From contig JABJHO010000054.1 in NCBI GenBank assembly GCA_018661775.1, positions 1 through 36,284 on the forward strand: a stretch of 36,284 nt of DNA. The letters run 5' to 3'. This DNA comes from Candidatus Magasanikiibacteriota bacterium (GTDB lineage Bacteria; Patescibacteriota; Patescibacteriia; Magasanikbacterales; UBA922). The position numbers were made by a program, and so were the translations under genes. A model generated the notes under the pieces. It saw only the letters and a program-made list of their open reading frames with translations, did no database searches and was not told where the DNA came from. Below, in pieces: positions 17,927 to 26,904 of this stretch. How positions within the stretch are numbered: the stretch's first letter is position 1; each line of letters begins with the position of its first letter.

Positions 17927-19186
17927 TTAATATTTACTAATATCTCTTGGAGAAAATAAATTAATAGTCCAGTCTACAATAACACGGAGTTTCTTTTGCC
18001 ACGAAATAAGTTTTGAGACATAAATACTTCGCCAGAGCCACCAAATCGTTCTTCCACTAAGCTGTACCCCGGCTATTTGTCCTGCTGCCATCCACTGACC
18101 AAGTGAAATAAGCAATCCTTTTGAAGAGTAGGTGAGTGGGGTAAGTGGTTTCTTTTCGATTAGGGCTGCAATATTGTCTGCCACAAATTTGCCTTGCTGC
18201 ACAGCAACTTGTGCGAGTGCCGGAAGTGGTTCTTGTGTTTTTGGGTCCACACAATGTGCCATGTCGCCAAGCACAAAAATACTGTCGTTTCCCATGGTTT
18301 GTAGTGTTGGTCTTACTATAATACACCCTTTTTTATTTTGTGCAAAGTCTTCTGTTGAAGGGATTTGTCTTGGTGCGACACCGGCGGTCCAAATTGGCGT
18401 AGTTGTGGCTATTTTTGGATACGTATCGTGCGTGGTGGTAATGGCGTGCTTTGTTACACCAGTTACTTTGGTGTTAAAGAGTATTTTTATCTGGTGCTTT
18501 GCTAAAATACTCTTTGCTTTTTGTCGTATTTTTTTTGGAAACATGGGAACGAGTTCTTCACCTTTTTGTATAAGGAGGATTTCTACATCATCCATAAGGT
18601 GTTTGGGGTAATATTTACCAAATGTGCCATAAAAGAGGTTTGCGGTTTCTGTGGCGAGCTCAACTCCTGTCGGACCACCGCCAATAATAACACAGCGGAG
18701 CAGTTCTTTTCTTTTTTCTGCATCGTGCTCTTTTGACGCACGCTCCATTTGTGTAATAAAATGATTTTTGAGTGTAATAGCGTCTTCAAGTGTTTTGAGG
18801 GTAAATGCGTGTTCGTCTGCACCAGGTGTACCAAAAAAATGACTTTGCGACCCAAGCGCAAGCACAAGATAGTCATACGCAAGCGGACCTTGTGTTGTTT
18901 CTATAATATTTTTTTTGGTGTCTACATTTTTTACGCTACCAATATAGATATCAGACAAGCAACAGCGAAGCACTTTTCTGAGTGGTTCAATAATATTTTC
19001 TGGACTAATACTGCCGGTTGCAACTTCATGAAGAAGGGGAGTAAAAAGAAAATAATTTGTTTCATTAATCAGAACAAGCTCTACGTTTTTATTTTTGTGA
19101 AAATGTTTGTGGAGTTGTTTGTAGGTATACACCCCACCAAATCCTACGCCAGCGATAACTATTCTTGTTTTTTTGCTTGGAGTCAT
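17927..19186 (-). CDS. ndh: NAD(P)/FAD-dependent oxidoreductase, type II NADH dehydrogenase-like
   Basis: RIVIAGVGFGGVYTYKQL, FLFTPLLHEVATGSI, CVIIGGGPTGVELATE, PIWTAGVAP, IFVLGDMAHC. Confidence 0.88.
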   Translation of the reverse strand: MTPSKKTRIVIAGVGFGGVYTYKQLHKHFHKNKNVELVLINETNYFLFTPLLHEVATGSISPENIIEPLRKVLRCCLSDIYIGSVKNVDTKKNIIETTQGPLAYDYLVLALGSQSHFFGTPGADEHAFTLKTLEDAITLKNHFITQMERASKEHDAEKRKELLRCVIIGGGPTGVELATETANLFYGTFGKYYPKHLMDDVEILLIQKGEELVPMFPKKIRQKAKSILAKHQIKILFNTKVTGVTKHAITTTHDTYPKIATTTPIWTAGVAPRQIPSTEDFAQNKKGCIIVRPTLQTMGNDSIFVLGDMAHCVDPKTQEPLPALAQVAVQQGKFVADNIAALIEKKPLTPLTYSSKGLLISLGQWMAAGQIAGVQLSGRTIWWLWRSIYVSKLISWQKKLRVIVDWTINLFSPRDISKY

Positions 19187-19196
19187 AAGATGTTGT

Positions 19197-20009
19197 TTAA
19201 GATAAAGATAGGTTAGTCGAAAAGTGTTGTGCTATGTGTTCATGGACGTGTCCATTTGTAGCAAGGATACCAAGCATATTCTTTGTTTCTTTTGTGTTGT
19301 ACACCAAAGCATTACCACGCAAGTCTGTCATTTTTCCTCCGGCACTTTCTATAATGCATTGCGCGGCACATGCATCCCAAAGTGAGGTGTGTTGACTGGT
19401 GTTATAGTATATGTCTGCGTATTTTTCAGCTATTTTTCCTATTTTTACACCAACACCACCAGACATGATGTGTTTTGTGATTCCGAGTTTTTTTATAATA
19501 CCATCTTTTTCTGGGTGTGAGCGACTACTGATAACGGTCACTTCCTGTATATCTTCAATATCCGACACGTGTAATTTCCGGACTGCTTTTCCTGGTTCTG
19601 AAACAAACGCACCGATACCTTTTTGTGCATAATAACATTTTTTTGTTGCAGGCTCATATGACACACCAAAAACAGGGGTATTACCTTGCACGAGACCAAT
19701 CATTACAGAGAATTCACCGTTTTTTTTAATAAAATCACTTGTGCCGTCGAGTGGGTCAACAATCCATACATATTCACTGGATAGTCTTTCTGGTGTATCT
19801 TGTATTTCTTCGGAAAGAATAGGGTGTTTTGAAATATTTTTAATCCCAGAAGTGATAATATTGTTTGATGTTATGTCAGCTGTTGTTACCGGAGAATCGT
19901 CATCTTTTTTCTCAATAACATACTTTTTGTTGTATATTTCCATGATCGCATTTCCTGCTTCTTTTGCGATTGGTATAACATCTGTGTATATCTTATCAAT
20001 ATCAGGCAT
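19197..20009 (-). CDS. Inositol monophosphatase family / CysQ-like 3'(2'),5'-bisphosphate nucleotidase
   Basis: DDDSPVTTADITSN, LSEE, WIVDPLDGTSDFIKKNGEFSVMIGL, WDACAAQCIIESAGGKMTDLRG. Confidence 0.9.
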   Translation of the reverse strand: MPDIDKIYTDVIPIAKEAGNAIMEIYNKKYVIEKKDDDSPVTTADITSNNIITSGIKNISKHPILSEEIQDTPERLSSEYVWIVDPLDGTSDFIKKNGEFSVMIGLVQGNTPVFGVSYEPATKKCYYAQKGIGAFVSEPGKAVRKLHVSDIEDIQEVTVISSRSHPEKDGIIKKLGITKHIMSGGVGVKIGKIAEKYADIYYNTSQHTSLWDACAAQCIIESAGGKMTDLRGNALVYNTKETKNMLGILATNGHVHEHIAQHFSTNLSLS

Positions 20010-20012
20010 AGA

Positions 20013-20570
20013 TTAAAATAGTTGTTTTTTAAAGTGTGCAATATCTTTGTACCCCAATTGCATGCGCAAAATATCTTCTACAATTTCATGGCCATGAAAA
20101 TTACTGGTTACTGTAACGGTTTCAATAAACTCCTCAAAAGATACTGTGGAAATAGAAATTTTTTCTCCAGGATCAAGTTGCTGTGGATGTGTTTTTGTGC
20201 AGTTTTTTGCGATGTACACAAAGACTTCCCAATCGATTTTGTTGTATGGTTTGTACGATTTATATAACGCCCATTCATTTGACGTGTATCCAGATTCTTC
20301 TTGTAATTCTCTTTTGGCAGTTTGGAGTGGGGTTTCGCCAGGATCTTGTTTACCGCCAGGAAGAGAAATAAAGTCATCGTGATGAGGTTGTTGTTGGTGT
20401 GCCAAAAGAATAGTGTTTTCTTTTGTGGTTGCGAGTATGCTTACTGTGCTCATTCTTTTGAGCATTTCAAACGTGGCGGTTGACCCATCAAACATGGTTT
20501 GCTCCCATTGGTAGGTGTCAAAAATCACCCCAGAAAACATTTTTTTTGCGTGGTTTGGTATGTGAGACAT
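20013..20570 (-). CDS. NUDIX hydrolase
   Basis: GGKQDPGETPLQTAKRELQEESGY (Nudix box). Confidence 0.93.
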   Translation of the reverse strand: MSHIPNHAKKMFSGVIFDTYQWEQTMFDGSTATFEMLKRMSTVSILATTKENTILLAHQQQPHHDDFISLPGGKQDPGETPLQTAKRELQEESGYTSNEWALYKSYKPYNKIDWEVFVYIAKNCTKTHPQQLDPGEKISISTVSFEEFIETVTVTSNFHGHEIVEDILRMQLGYKDIAHFKKQLF

Positions 20571-20590
20571 GGAGAATTATTGGAAATAGA

Positions 20591-21451
20591 CTACTCTATT
20601 GTACCGTAGACCAGTCTCTCGTGTCCAGCAAGATCTTTTTTTGTTTGTATGGAACTTTTTGGAAAGTGAACCCGAATACTTTCGTATAATTCTTTGGTTT
20701 GTGTTGGGTCAATTTCAAAAAAGAACTGTATAGTTTTTGGTTTGGTCTTCCATGCGTTAATTTGCACAAGGAGTTCTTTGTATAATGCAAGACCATTGTC
20801 TTGTGCCACAAGTGCGTGTTTTGGTTCGTGTGCAATACTTTTTTCGCTATTAAATTGTTCTTCTGTAATGTATGGAAGGTTTGCTGTAATAACGGTGGGC
20901 GAGTGTTTGGGAATAGAAACATGCTGAATAATAGGTTGGAGAAGATTGCCAGTATGGAATGTAATAGATATGCCATGTGTTTGTGCATTTTTCTTTGCCA
21001 CGTCTATTGCTTTTGCAGAGATGTCTGTGCCATGCAGTGTGAGGTGTGTGTTTTGCTTTTCTGCGGTTTTTGCAATAGCTATTGGCACACAACCAGTCCC
21101 AACACCCACATCAATAAGTGTGCCATTTTCTTGTATATGCTTAAGCACTTCCTCGACCATAAGTTCAGTTTCTGGTCGTGGAATAAGGGTGTGCTTGGTG
21201 ACCAAAAAATCTAAACCAAAAAATGCCTTTTCTTTGGTAAGGTAGGCAAGTGGTATGCCACGCATTCTTTTATATACTACCCAACGGTACCGAAGGGATT
21301 GTAGGGGAGATATTCGTTCTTCCGGGTGAGAGATAATGTGTTCGCGGGTTGTGTGTAATACATATGCAAGTAAACACTCTTTGTCGAGTGTGTCGACGTG
21401 CAGGCACTCGGTAAGTGCATCTTGGATTGTGTTATGCATCCAATGTTTCAT
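20591..21451 (-). CDS. prmC: Peptide chain release factor N5-glutamine methyltransferase
   Basis: [37 protein letters not shown] (NPPY variant); overlaps prfA by 20 nt. Confidence 0.93.
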   Translation of the reverse strand: MKHWMHNTIQDALTECLHVDTLDKECLLAYVLHTTREHIISHPEERISPLQSLRYRWVVYKRMRGIPLAYLTKEKAFFGLDFLVTKHTLIPRPETELMVEEVLKHIQENGTLIDVGVGTGCVPIAIAKTAEKQNTHLTLHGTDISAKAIDVAKKNAQTHGISITFHTGNLLQPIIQHVSIPKHSPTVITANLPYITEEQFNSEKSIAHEPKHALVAQDNGLALYKELLVQINAWKTKPKTIQFFFEIDPTQTKELYESIRVHFPKSSIQTKKDLAGHERLVYGTIE

Positions 21452-22490
21452 ATTCGGCTGTTCTTAATGTTTCTACAACAGCACCCATGTCTCCCGAGAG
21501 TATGGTTTCAATATTGTTCCAACTCTGTTTAATTCTGTGGTCAGTAATCCTGTCTTGTGGAAAATTGTATGTACGGATTTTTTCACTTCTATCACCCGAT
21601 CCAATTTGACTTCTGCGCGCCTCGGTTTCTTCTGCGAGCCGTTCTGCTTCTGCTGCTTCGTGGACTCTGGCACGAATTACTTGCATGGCTTTTATTCTAT
21701 TTTGAATTTGGGATTTTTCGTCTTGGCATTGCGCCACAATACCTGTTGGAATGTGGGTGATACGGACGGCGGAGTAGGTGGTGTTCACACTTTGACCACC
21801 ATTACCACTTGCGCAATAGGTGTCTACACGCAAATCATTTGGTTGAATATCTATTTCGGTTTCTTCTACCTCTGGCATAATAGCAACGCTCGCAGTGGAC
21901 GTGTGTATCCTTCCTTGTTTTTCCGTTTCCGGGATTCTTTGTACACGGTGTACGCCCATTTCGTATTTCATGTCTTTAAACACTTCTTTACCGTGTATTT
22001 CAAAAATAACTTCTTTGTATCCACCAACACCAGTTTGGTTTTCGGAAAGCAGAGACGTTTTCCATTTCTTTTTTTCTGCGTAGCGCATATACATCCGCAT
22101 CAGGTCTCCAGCAAAAAGTGCCGCCTCGTCTCCTCCTGCTCCAGCGCGTATTTCTACAATGACATCTTTTTTATCTTTTGGGTCAGTTGGACGGGTAAGA
22201 ATGCGCAATGCTTCTTCCAAAGCTTTTTGTTGATTAGCAAGTTCTGACAACTCTTCTTCTGCCATTTCTTTGAGCTCTGCGTCGGTCTCAGTTTCAATAA
22301 GAGTGTGAGTTTCGGTAATAGCGTGTTCTATCTTCATGAGTTCTGCTATTTTTTCTGCCGCAAGCTTGGTTTCATTGTATTCCCGAGATACTTCTTGTAT
22401 TTTTTTTGCATCACTAATAATAGCTGGATTTGTGAGATCAGTTTCAAGGGTTTTGTGCTTTTCATAGATTTTGGTGTATTTTTCTAACAT
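21432..22490 (-). CDS. prfA: Peptide chain release factor 1
   Basis: [64 protein letters not shown] (GGQ). Confidence 0.96.
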   Translation of the reverse strand: MLEKYTKIYEKHKTLETDLTNPAIISDAKKIQEVSREYNETKLAAEKIAELMKIEHAITETHTLIETETDAELKEMAEEELSELANQQKALEEALRILTRPTDPKDKKDVIVEIRAGAGGDEAALFAGDLMRMYMRYAEKKKWKTSLLSENQTGVGGYKEVIFEIHGKEVFKDMKYEMGVHRVQRIPETEKQGRIHTSTASVAIMPEVEETEIDIQPNDLRVDTYCASGNGGQSVNTTYSAVRITHIPTGIVAQCQDEKSQIQNRIKAMQVIRARVHEAAEAERLAEETEARRSQIGSGDRSEKIRTYNFPQDRITDHRIKQSWNNIETILSGDMGAVVETLRTAEYETLDA

Positions 22491-22573
22491 AGTGTTTGAT
22501 ATAGTGTATCATGTTTTATTTTTTTTATATATAAAAAACAGACTATAAAAGCCTGTTCTTTATTATTGATCTG

Positions 22574-22906
22574 CTATTTTTCTGTTTTTTCTTCTTCGGA
22601 TTGTGCCACTGCTTTTGCTGCGGCTCGTTTTACTTTTTTTCCTTTTCGTCCAGTAGATACAGAATCTTTTTTCCCCATACGTGCTTGGAATTTTTCCACT
22701 CGTCTTGCAGTGTCAATAAGCACCTGTTTTCCGGTATAAAATGGGTGTGACGCAGAAGAAATTTCTGTATGAATCACAAAATGCTTTACACCATCAATAT
22801 CACGAGTTTCTTTTGATGTTCGTGTTGAGGTGGTGATAAACTCTTCTTTACAAGAGCTATCTACAAATACAACAGGGTGTACCTGCGGGTGAATGCCTTT
22901 TTTCAT
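22574..22906 (-). CDS. rpmE: 50S ribosomal protein L31 (bL31) with basic/acidic C-terminal extension
   Basis: MKKGIHPQVHPV..., SHPFYTGKQVLIDTARRVEKFQARMG. Confidence 0.9.
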   Translation of the reverse strand: MKKGIHPQVHPVVFVDSSCKEEFITTSTRTSKETRDIDGVKHFVIHTEISSASHPFYTGKQVLIDTARRVEKFQARMGKKDSVSTGRKGKKVKRAAAKAVAQSEEEKTEK

Positions 22907-23092
22907 ATATTTTCACTATATTTTATGTGCCAGAAGTATATCATGGGCCTTGTATTTTGTCAATACAGTAGGGGATAAGGGGTTTTTAGTAAAGAATTCG
23001 GTGTTTTTTTGGTTTGTGTAATAGGTAGTGTGTTGTTATAATATGGGTATACGATTCGCGACTAAATAAAATTATTTTTTAATCAATAACAT

Positions 23093-23464
23093 ATGCGCGA
23101 AATACTAAATATAGTAATATCACTTAGTACACTGGTTTCAATTGTAGCTCTAGTCATCCTTTGGGCAATAGCCATGTATGAAGTGGTAAAAAGAAAAGAC
23201 CTTAAAAAAAGCCGCTTGCTATGGATTGCACTTCTTTTGTTATTTATACCTTTTGGCTTAATTATGGATCAATACTTAGAAATCCTTGCATGGTTTGTTA
23301 GTATTTTACTTCTTATGCCTATTGCCTTAATAATGTATTTTTTTACAGAAAAAAGAAAAAAACAAGGGTATATTGCTAGATTATTTTTCTTTATAATAAT
23401 AGCCAGTTTTATTGTTTTTTCGGTATTAAATATATTCTTCAGTACACTTGGTTTTGCAATATGA
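23093..23464 (+). CDS. Hypothetical small membrane protein
   Basis: 123 aa with 3-4 hydrophobic segments. Confidence 0.65.
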   Translation: MREILNIVISLSTLVSIVALVILWAIAMYEVVKRKDLKKSRLLWIALLLLFIPFGLIMDQYLEILAWFVSILLLMPIALIMYFFTEKRKKQGYIARLFFFIIIASFIVFSVLNIFFSTLGFAI

Positions 23465-23504
23465 TTGTGGTAATATAGAAAACATAAAGAGAAATTCCAA
23501 TAAA

Positions 23505-23927
23505 ATGATAAAATTCTTCAACAAAATAATATCACCTATACTTTTGACAAAAAAATGGAACCCTTTAACAAAAGTTGGGGAGTTTAGGTTCAAAATATAC
23601 CCCAAAGACTTTGAGTTGGTCCGAAACTTTTATGAAACAGTACTTGAGTATCCGGTAGTAAAAGAGTGGGATAGTGCTAAAGATGACAAAGGAGTGTTGT
23701 TTGATGTTGGCGGTACAACGATAGAACTACTTTCACCAAAAGATGTGTACAAGCCAATTGGTGGCTGTGGATTATCCCTTGAAGTTGTTGATGTGTGGAA
23801 ATTGTGGAAAAAATTTGAAAACGCTGATAATATTATTTTTCCAATACGAGACAATGCCTGGGGTGATACATCTTTTTGTGTTAGTGATCCAGAAGGTTTT
23901 CATATTACGTTTTTTACCAAACCGTAA
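23505..23927 (+). CDS. VOC (glyoxalase/bleomycin-resistance fold) family protein
   Basis: FRFKIYPKDFELVRNFYETVLEYPVVKEWD...GGTTIELLSPKD...FCVSDPEGFHITFF; likely start MIKFF at 23505 within track ORF 23448..23927. Confidence 0.75.
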   Translation: MIKFFNKIISPILLTKKWNPLTKVGEFRFKIYPKDFELVRNFYETVLEYPVVKEWDSAKDDKGVLFDVGGTTIELLSPKDVYKPIGGCGLSLEVVDVWKLWKKFENADNIIFPIRDNAWGDTSFCVSDPEGFHITFFTKP

Positions 23928-23995
23928 CGTGCTACGTAGCTAAGTTTTTCTTGTTTTTTATAAATGAAAAATCCACAACAAAAAAACTGTAGAAT

Positions 23996-24200
23996 TAAAA
24001 AATCGGTGTGAGGGTACACACCGATTAAACAATAACACTGATTGGTCATCAGGATCGTGTATTGTTACACACTAGCTAACAGTCGAGCATCGTGATAATC
24101 GCGAAAGTTTAAAACTAATTATTACGAAATGCCGCGGTCTGCATCGGCTAGTGTCGGCCAACCATACACTTATAAAGGACCCTGTATTACGTTGGTTGAA
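23996..24200 (-). ncRNA. Candidate structured small RNA, family unknown
   Basis: Minus strand: TTGACA (24232-24227), 17-nt spacer, extended -10 TGaTATCGT, nested inverted repeats over ~150 nt, terminator AATCGGTGTG-TACCCT-CACACCGATTTTTT (24026-23997). No ORF explains it. Confidence 0.6.
23997..24026 (-). terminator. Rho-independent terminator of the candidate ncRNA
   Basis: Stem 24001-24010/24017-24026 (10 bp perfect), followed on the minus strand by TTTTTT. Confidence 0.8.
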
Positions 24201-24203
24201 TAC

Positions 24204-24232
24204 ACGATATCAGAAATCTAAATATTTGTCAA
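24204..24232 (-). promoter_or_regulatory. Strong sigma70-type promoter with extended -10
   Basis: TTGACA, 17 nt, TATCGT preceded by TGn. Confidence 0.75.
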
Positions 24233-24440
24233 CCTAAGGTGCGTAAAATACTCTTATATAGTAACAAAACTGGTTCTTTTCTTAGGAATTACACAGAGAG
24301 CGACATGTTTGATCTAATCAGAACGTGGTACAAAATTAGCCATTTTTCCTTGATTTATGGTATTATATATGCAAAGACTTGATTTTTTCTGGCTTTTTGT
24401 GTATAGTAATAGGACGAAATAATTAATAGTAACAGTTTAT

Positions 24441-24662
24441 ATGGATGCAATTCTGCAAGTTGTACAGACAATAATTAGCGTATTACTCATAGTGGTTATT
24501 CTATTACAACACAAAGGTGCCGGACTTGGCGCTGGGTTTGGTGGCGGTGGCGGTGGTCCTGTGGTGACCACAAGGAGGGGTGTAGACTTATTTTTACACA
24601 AAATAACTATTGGATTGGCAGTATCCTTCTTTGTTCTTGCATTTATTGGTATTTTTATCTAA
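24441..24662 (+). CDS. secG: Preprotein translocase subunit SecG
   Basis: 73 aa, two TMs, LLQHKGAGLGAGFGGGGGG. Confidence 0.9.
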   Translation: MDAILQVVQTIISVLLIVVILLQHKGAGLGAGFGGGGGGPVVTTRRGVDLFLHKITIGLAVSFFVLAFIGIFI

Positions 24663-24713
24663 AATACCCAACATCTCTTGTCTTATACTTTTTAAGTATA
24701 TTAATCTTCTCTT

Positions 24714-26762
24714 GTGAAATTTTCTGCTGTTTTTAGTTTTTTTTCGCGCATGTTCTCGCGTGTACGAAGAAAAAAAACACAACCATTGGTGGGATATACA
24801 CACCACCTTAAGTTGCTCCAAAAAGTGGAAGGAAAAAAAATTCCACGATTAGCACAGTTGCAACATGTAAAGAAAACCCTTTCTCCGGTTGAGAAGAGTA
24901 TTCTTCAGTTTTGTGCACTGGTTTTTTGTATTGGTGTTGTGTGGTTTGGGCTACTCGCACGACAACAGTATAGAACCGCAGTGCCAGATTATGGAGGAAA
25001 ATATGCAGAGGCTATTGTTGGGTCACCAGAATTTGTTAATCCTATATTTGCATCACTCAACGAGGTAGATGTTGACATTGCCAGACTCGTGTTTTCTGGG
25101 TTAATGCGACATAACAAAGAACAGGTGTTGGTACCAGATTTGGCAGCAGACTATTCCATTAGTGAAGATAAAAAAATATACACATTAAAACTTCGTGAGG
25201 ATGTGTATTGGCATGATGGAGAGCCGTTTAGTGCGCGAGATGTAGTGTTTACCTTCAATGCGATAAAAAACAAAGATACAAACAGTCCATTGTATATTAG
25301 TTTTCAAGGTGTTTCTGTTGATCTGGTTGATGAGTATACCGTTGTGTTTACATTACAAAAACCATTCCAACCATTTTTGTCAGCGCTTACTGTGGGTATT
25401 TTACCCGAACATGTGTGGTCAGATATTCCTGTAGAGCAGTATCATTTGACACAGCTGAATTTACAACCTATTGGCACGGGTCCGTTTGTGTTTGAAGAGC
25501 TCGCAAAAGATGAAACAGGTTTTGTGTTTAGGTACCAGTTACAAAGGAATGAGACACACTACGATTCACGAGCATTTCTTGAGACATTGGTATTTCATTT
25601 TTTTGGGGAATACGAAACAGACTTGGGGGCAATCCATGCATTAAGACAAAAAAAGGTGGATGGTCTACATTTTGTTCCGTCACATCTGAAGGATCAAGTG
25701 AAGAGAAAGCATATTACTATTCACACGTTGCAGCTTCCGCAGTACACAGCACTCTTTTTTAATGAAAAGAATAATAGCTTTTTGGCCAAAAAAAATGTAC
25801 GGAAAGCTTTGGGGTATGCAATCGACAAAGAACGCATCTTACGAGAAACATTAGGTGGTGAGGGTCGTGTTCTATATGGACCAACGTTACCTGGGTTTCC
25901 TGGGTTTGACGAGAATATAGAAAAAACACCATACAATGTGGAAGAGGCTAACACCATGCTTGATGCGCACTCAAAAAAGATAGAAGCATCGGAATATCGA
26001 GAAGAGCGTAGGGCATATTATGAAAAACAATATGACACAGGAGAAGATGAAGAAGACAAAAGCACAGAAGATGCAGAAGTGGTTGATAATGAAGGAGAGG
26101 TGTCAGTCACAAGCACAGAACCTGTGGTTGATAATGTGGTTAAGAAAAAAGAACAAGAAGAGGGGATTGCGCGTTTAGTTGATCAAGAGGTTTCAGAAAC
26201 ACAATTATTTTATAGAAAAAATACTAGTGGCGAACTTCTGACTATTCGATTGGTTACGGCGCATACAGAAGAATATAGGAAGGCAGCAGAGCGGATTGCT
26301 GGGTTTTGGCAAGAGCTTGGGGTTGAGACAGACATAGAATATGTAGACCCAAAGAGTATGTCGCAAGAGGCGCTGAAGGATAGAGATTTTGATGTTTTAC
26401 TCTATGGTATTATTCTAGGAAATGACCCTGATCAGTTTCCTTTTTGGCACTCTTCTCAAGTGAACCACCCTGGGTTAAACCTAGCACAGTATGTGAATAG
26501 GTCGACAGACACGACACTTGAGTCTATAAGAGAGGAGTCTGATCCAGAAAAAATACAAAAATTATATGAGACATTTCAAAATACTATCATAGAGGATATA
26601 CCTGCGATTTTTCTCTATACACCAATTTACAGATATGCAACAGGTGAGGATGTTTATGGTATCTCTTTGGAGAGAATTTTTCATCCAGCCGATAGGTTTT
26701 CTGGAATTACAGAATGGTATAAAAAAACAAAAGGGGAATGGGTGTTTCGTAAAAAGAATTAA
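24714..26762 (+). CDS. Peptide/nickel-type ABC transporter substrate-binding protein (SBP_bac_5 family)
   Basis: GSPEFVNPIFASLNEVDVDIARLVFSGLMR, YTLKLREDVYWHDGEPFSARDVVFTFNAIK, KNVRKALGYAIDKERIL; GTG start; N-terminal TM. Confidence 0.9.
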   Translation: MKFSAVFSFFSRMFSRVRRKKTQPLVGYTHHLKLLQKVEGKKIPRLAQLQHVKKTLSPVEKSILQFCALVFCIGVVWFGLLARQQYRTAVPDYGGKYAEAIVGSPEFVNPIFASLNEVDVDIARLVFSGLMRHNKEQVLVPDLAADYSISEDKKIYTLKLREDVYWHDGEPFSARDVVFTFNAIKNKDTNSPLYISFQGVSVDLVDEYTVVFTLQKPFQPFLSALTVGILPEHVWSDIPVEQYHLTQLNLQPIGTGPFVFEELAKDETGFVFRYQLQRNETHYDSRAFLETLVFHFFGEYETDLGAIHALRQKKVDGLHFVPSHLKDQVKRKHITIHTLQLPQYTALFFNEKNNSFLAKKNVRKALGYAIDKERILRETLGGEGRVLYGPTLPGFPGFDENIEKTPYNVEEANTMLDAHSKKIEASEYREERRAYYEKQYDTGEDEEDKSTEDAEVVDNEGEVSVTSTEPVVDNVVKKKEQEEGIARLVDQEVSETQLFYRKNTSGELLTIRLVTAHTEEYRKAAERIAGFWQELGVETDIEYVDPKSMSQEALKDRDFDVLLYGIILGNDPDQFPFWHSSQVNHPGLNLAQYVNRSTDTTLESIREESDPEKIQKLYETFQNTIIEDIPAIFLYTPIYRYATGEDVYGISLERIFHPADRFSGITEWYKKTKGEWVFRKKN

Positions 26763-26904
26763 TTAATTATTTATTTATATTACACAAACAATCATGTAGC
26801 ACGTATCTTCTTTGTAATATGTAGTAGCGACATACAGTTGTCCGGACTATATTACATTGTGTTATATGGCGTTATTTTACAGTTTGTGTATGAGTTATGT
26901 ATAT

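Noticed and set aside
23996-24232. tmRNA, RNase P RNA or SRP RNA as identity of the candidate ncRNA
   Set aside because: No alanyl tRNA-like ends or tag ORF, no GAGGAAAGUCC/ACAGAA elements, no SRP GGUCAGGUCCGGAAGGAAGCAGCC-like apical loop; the element is also too short for tmRNA or RNase P.
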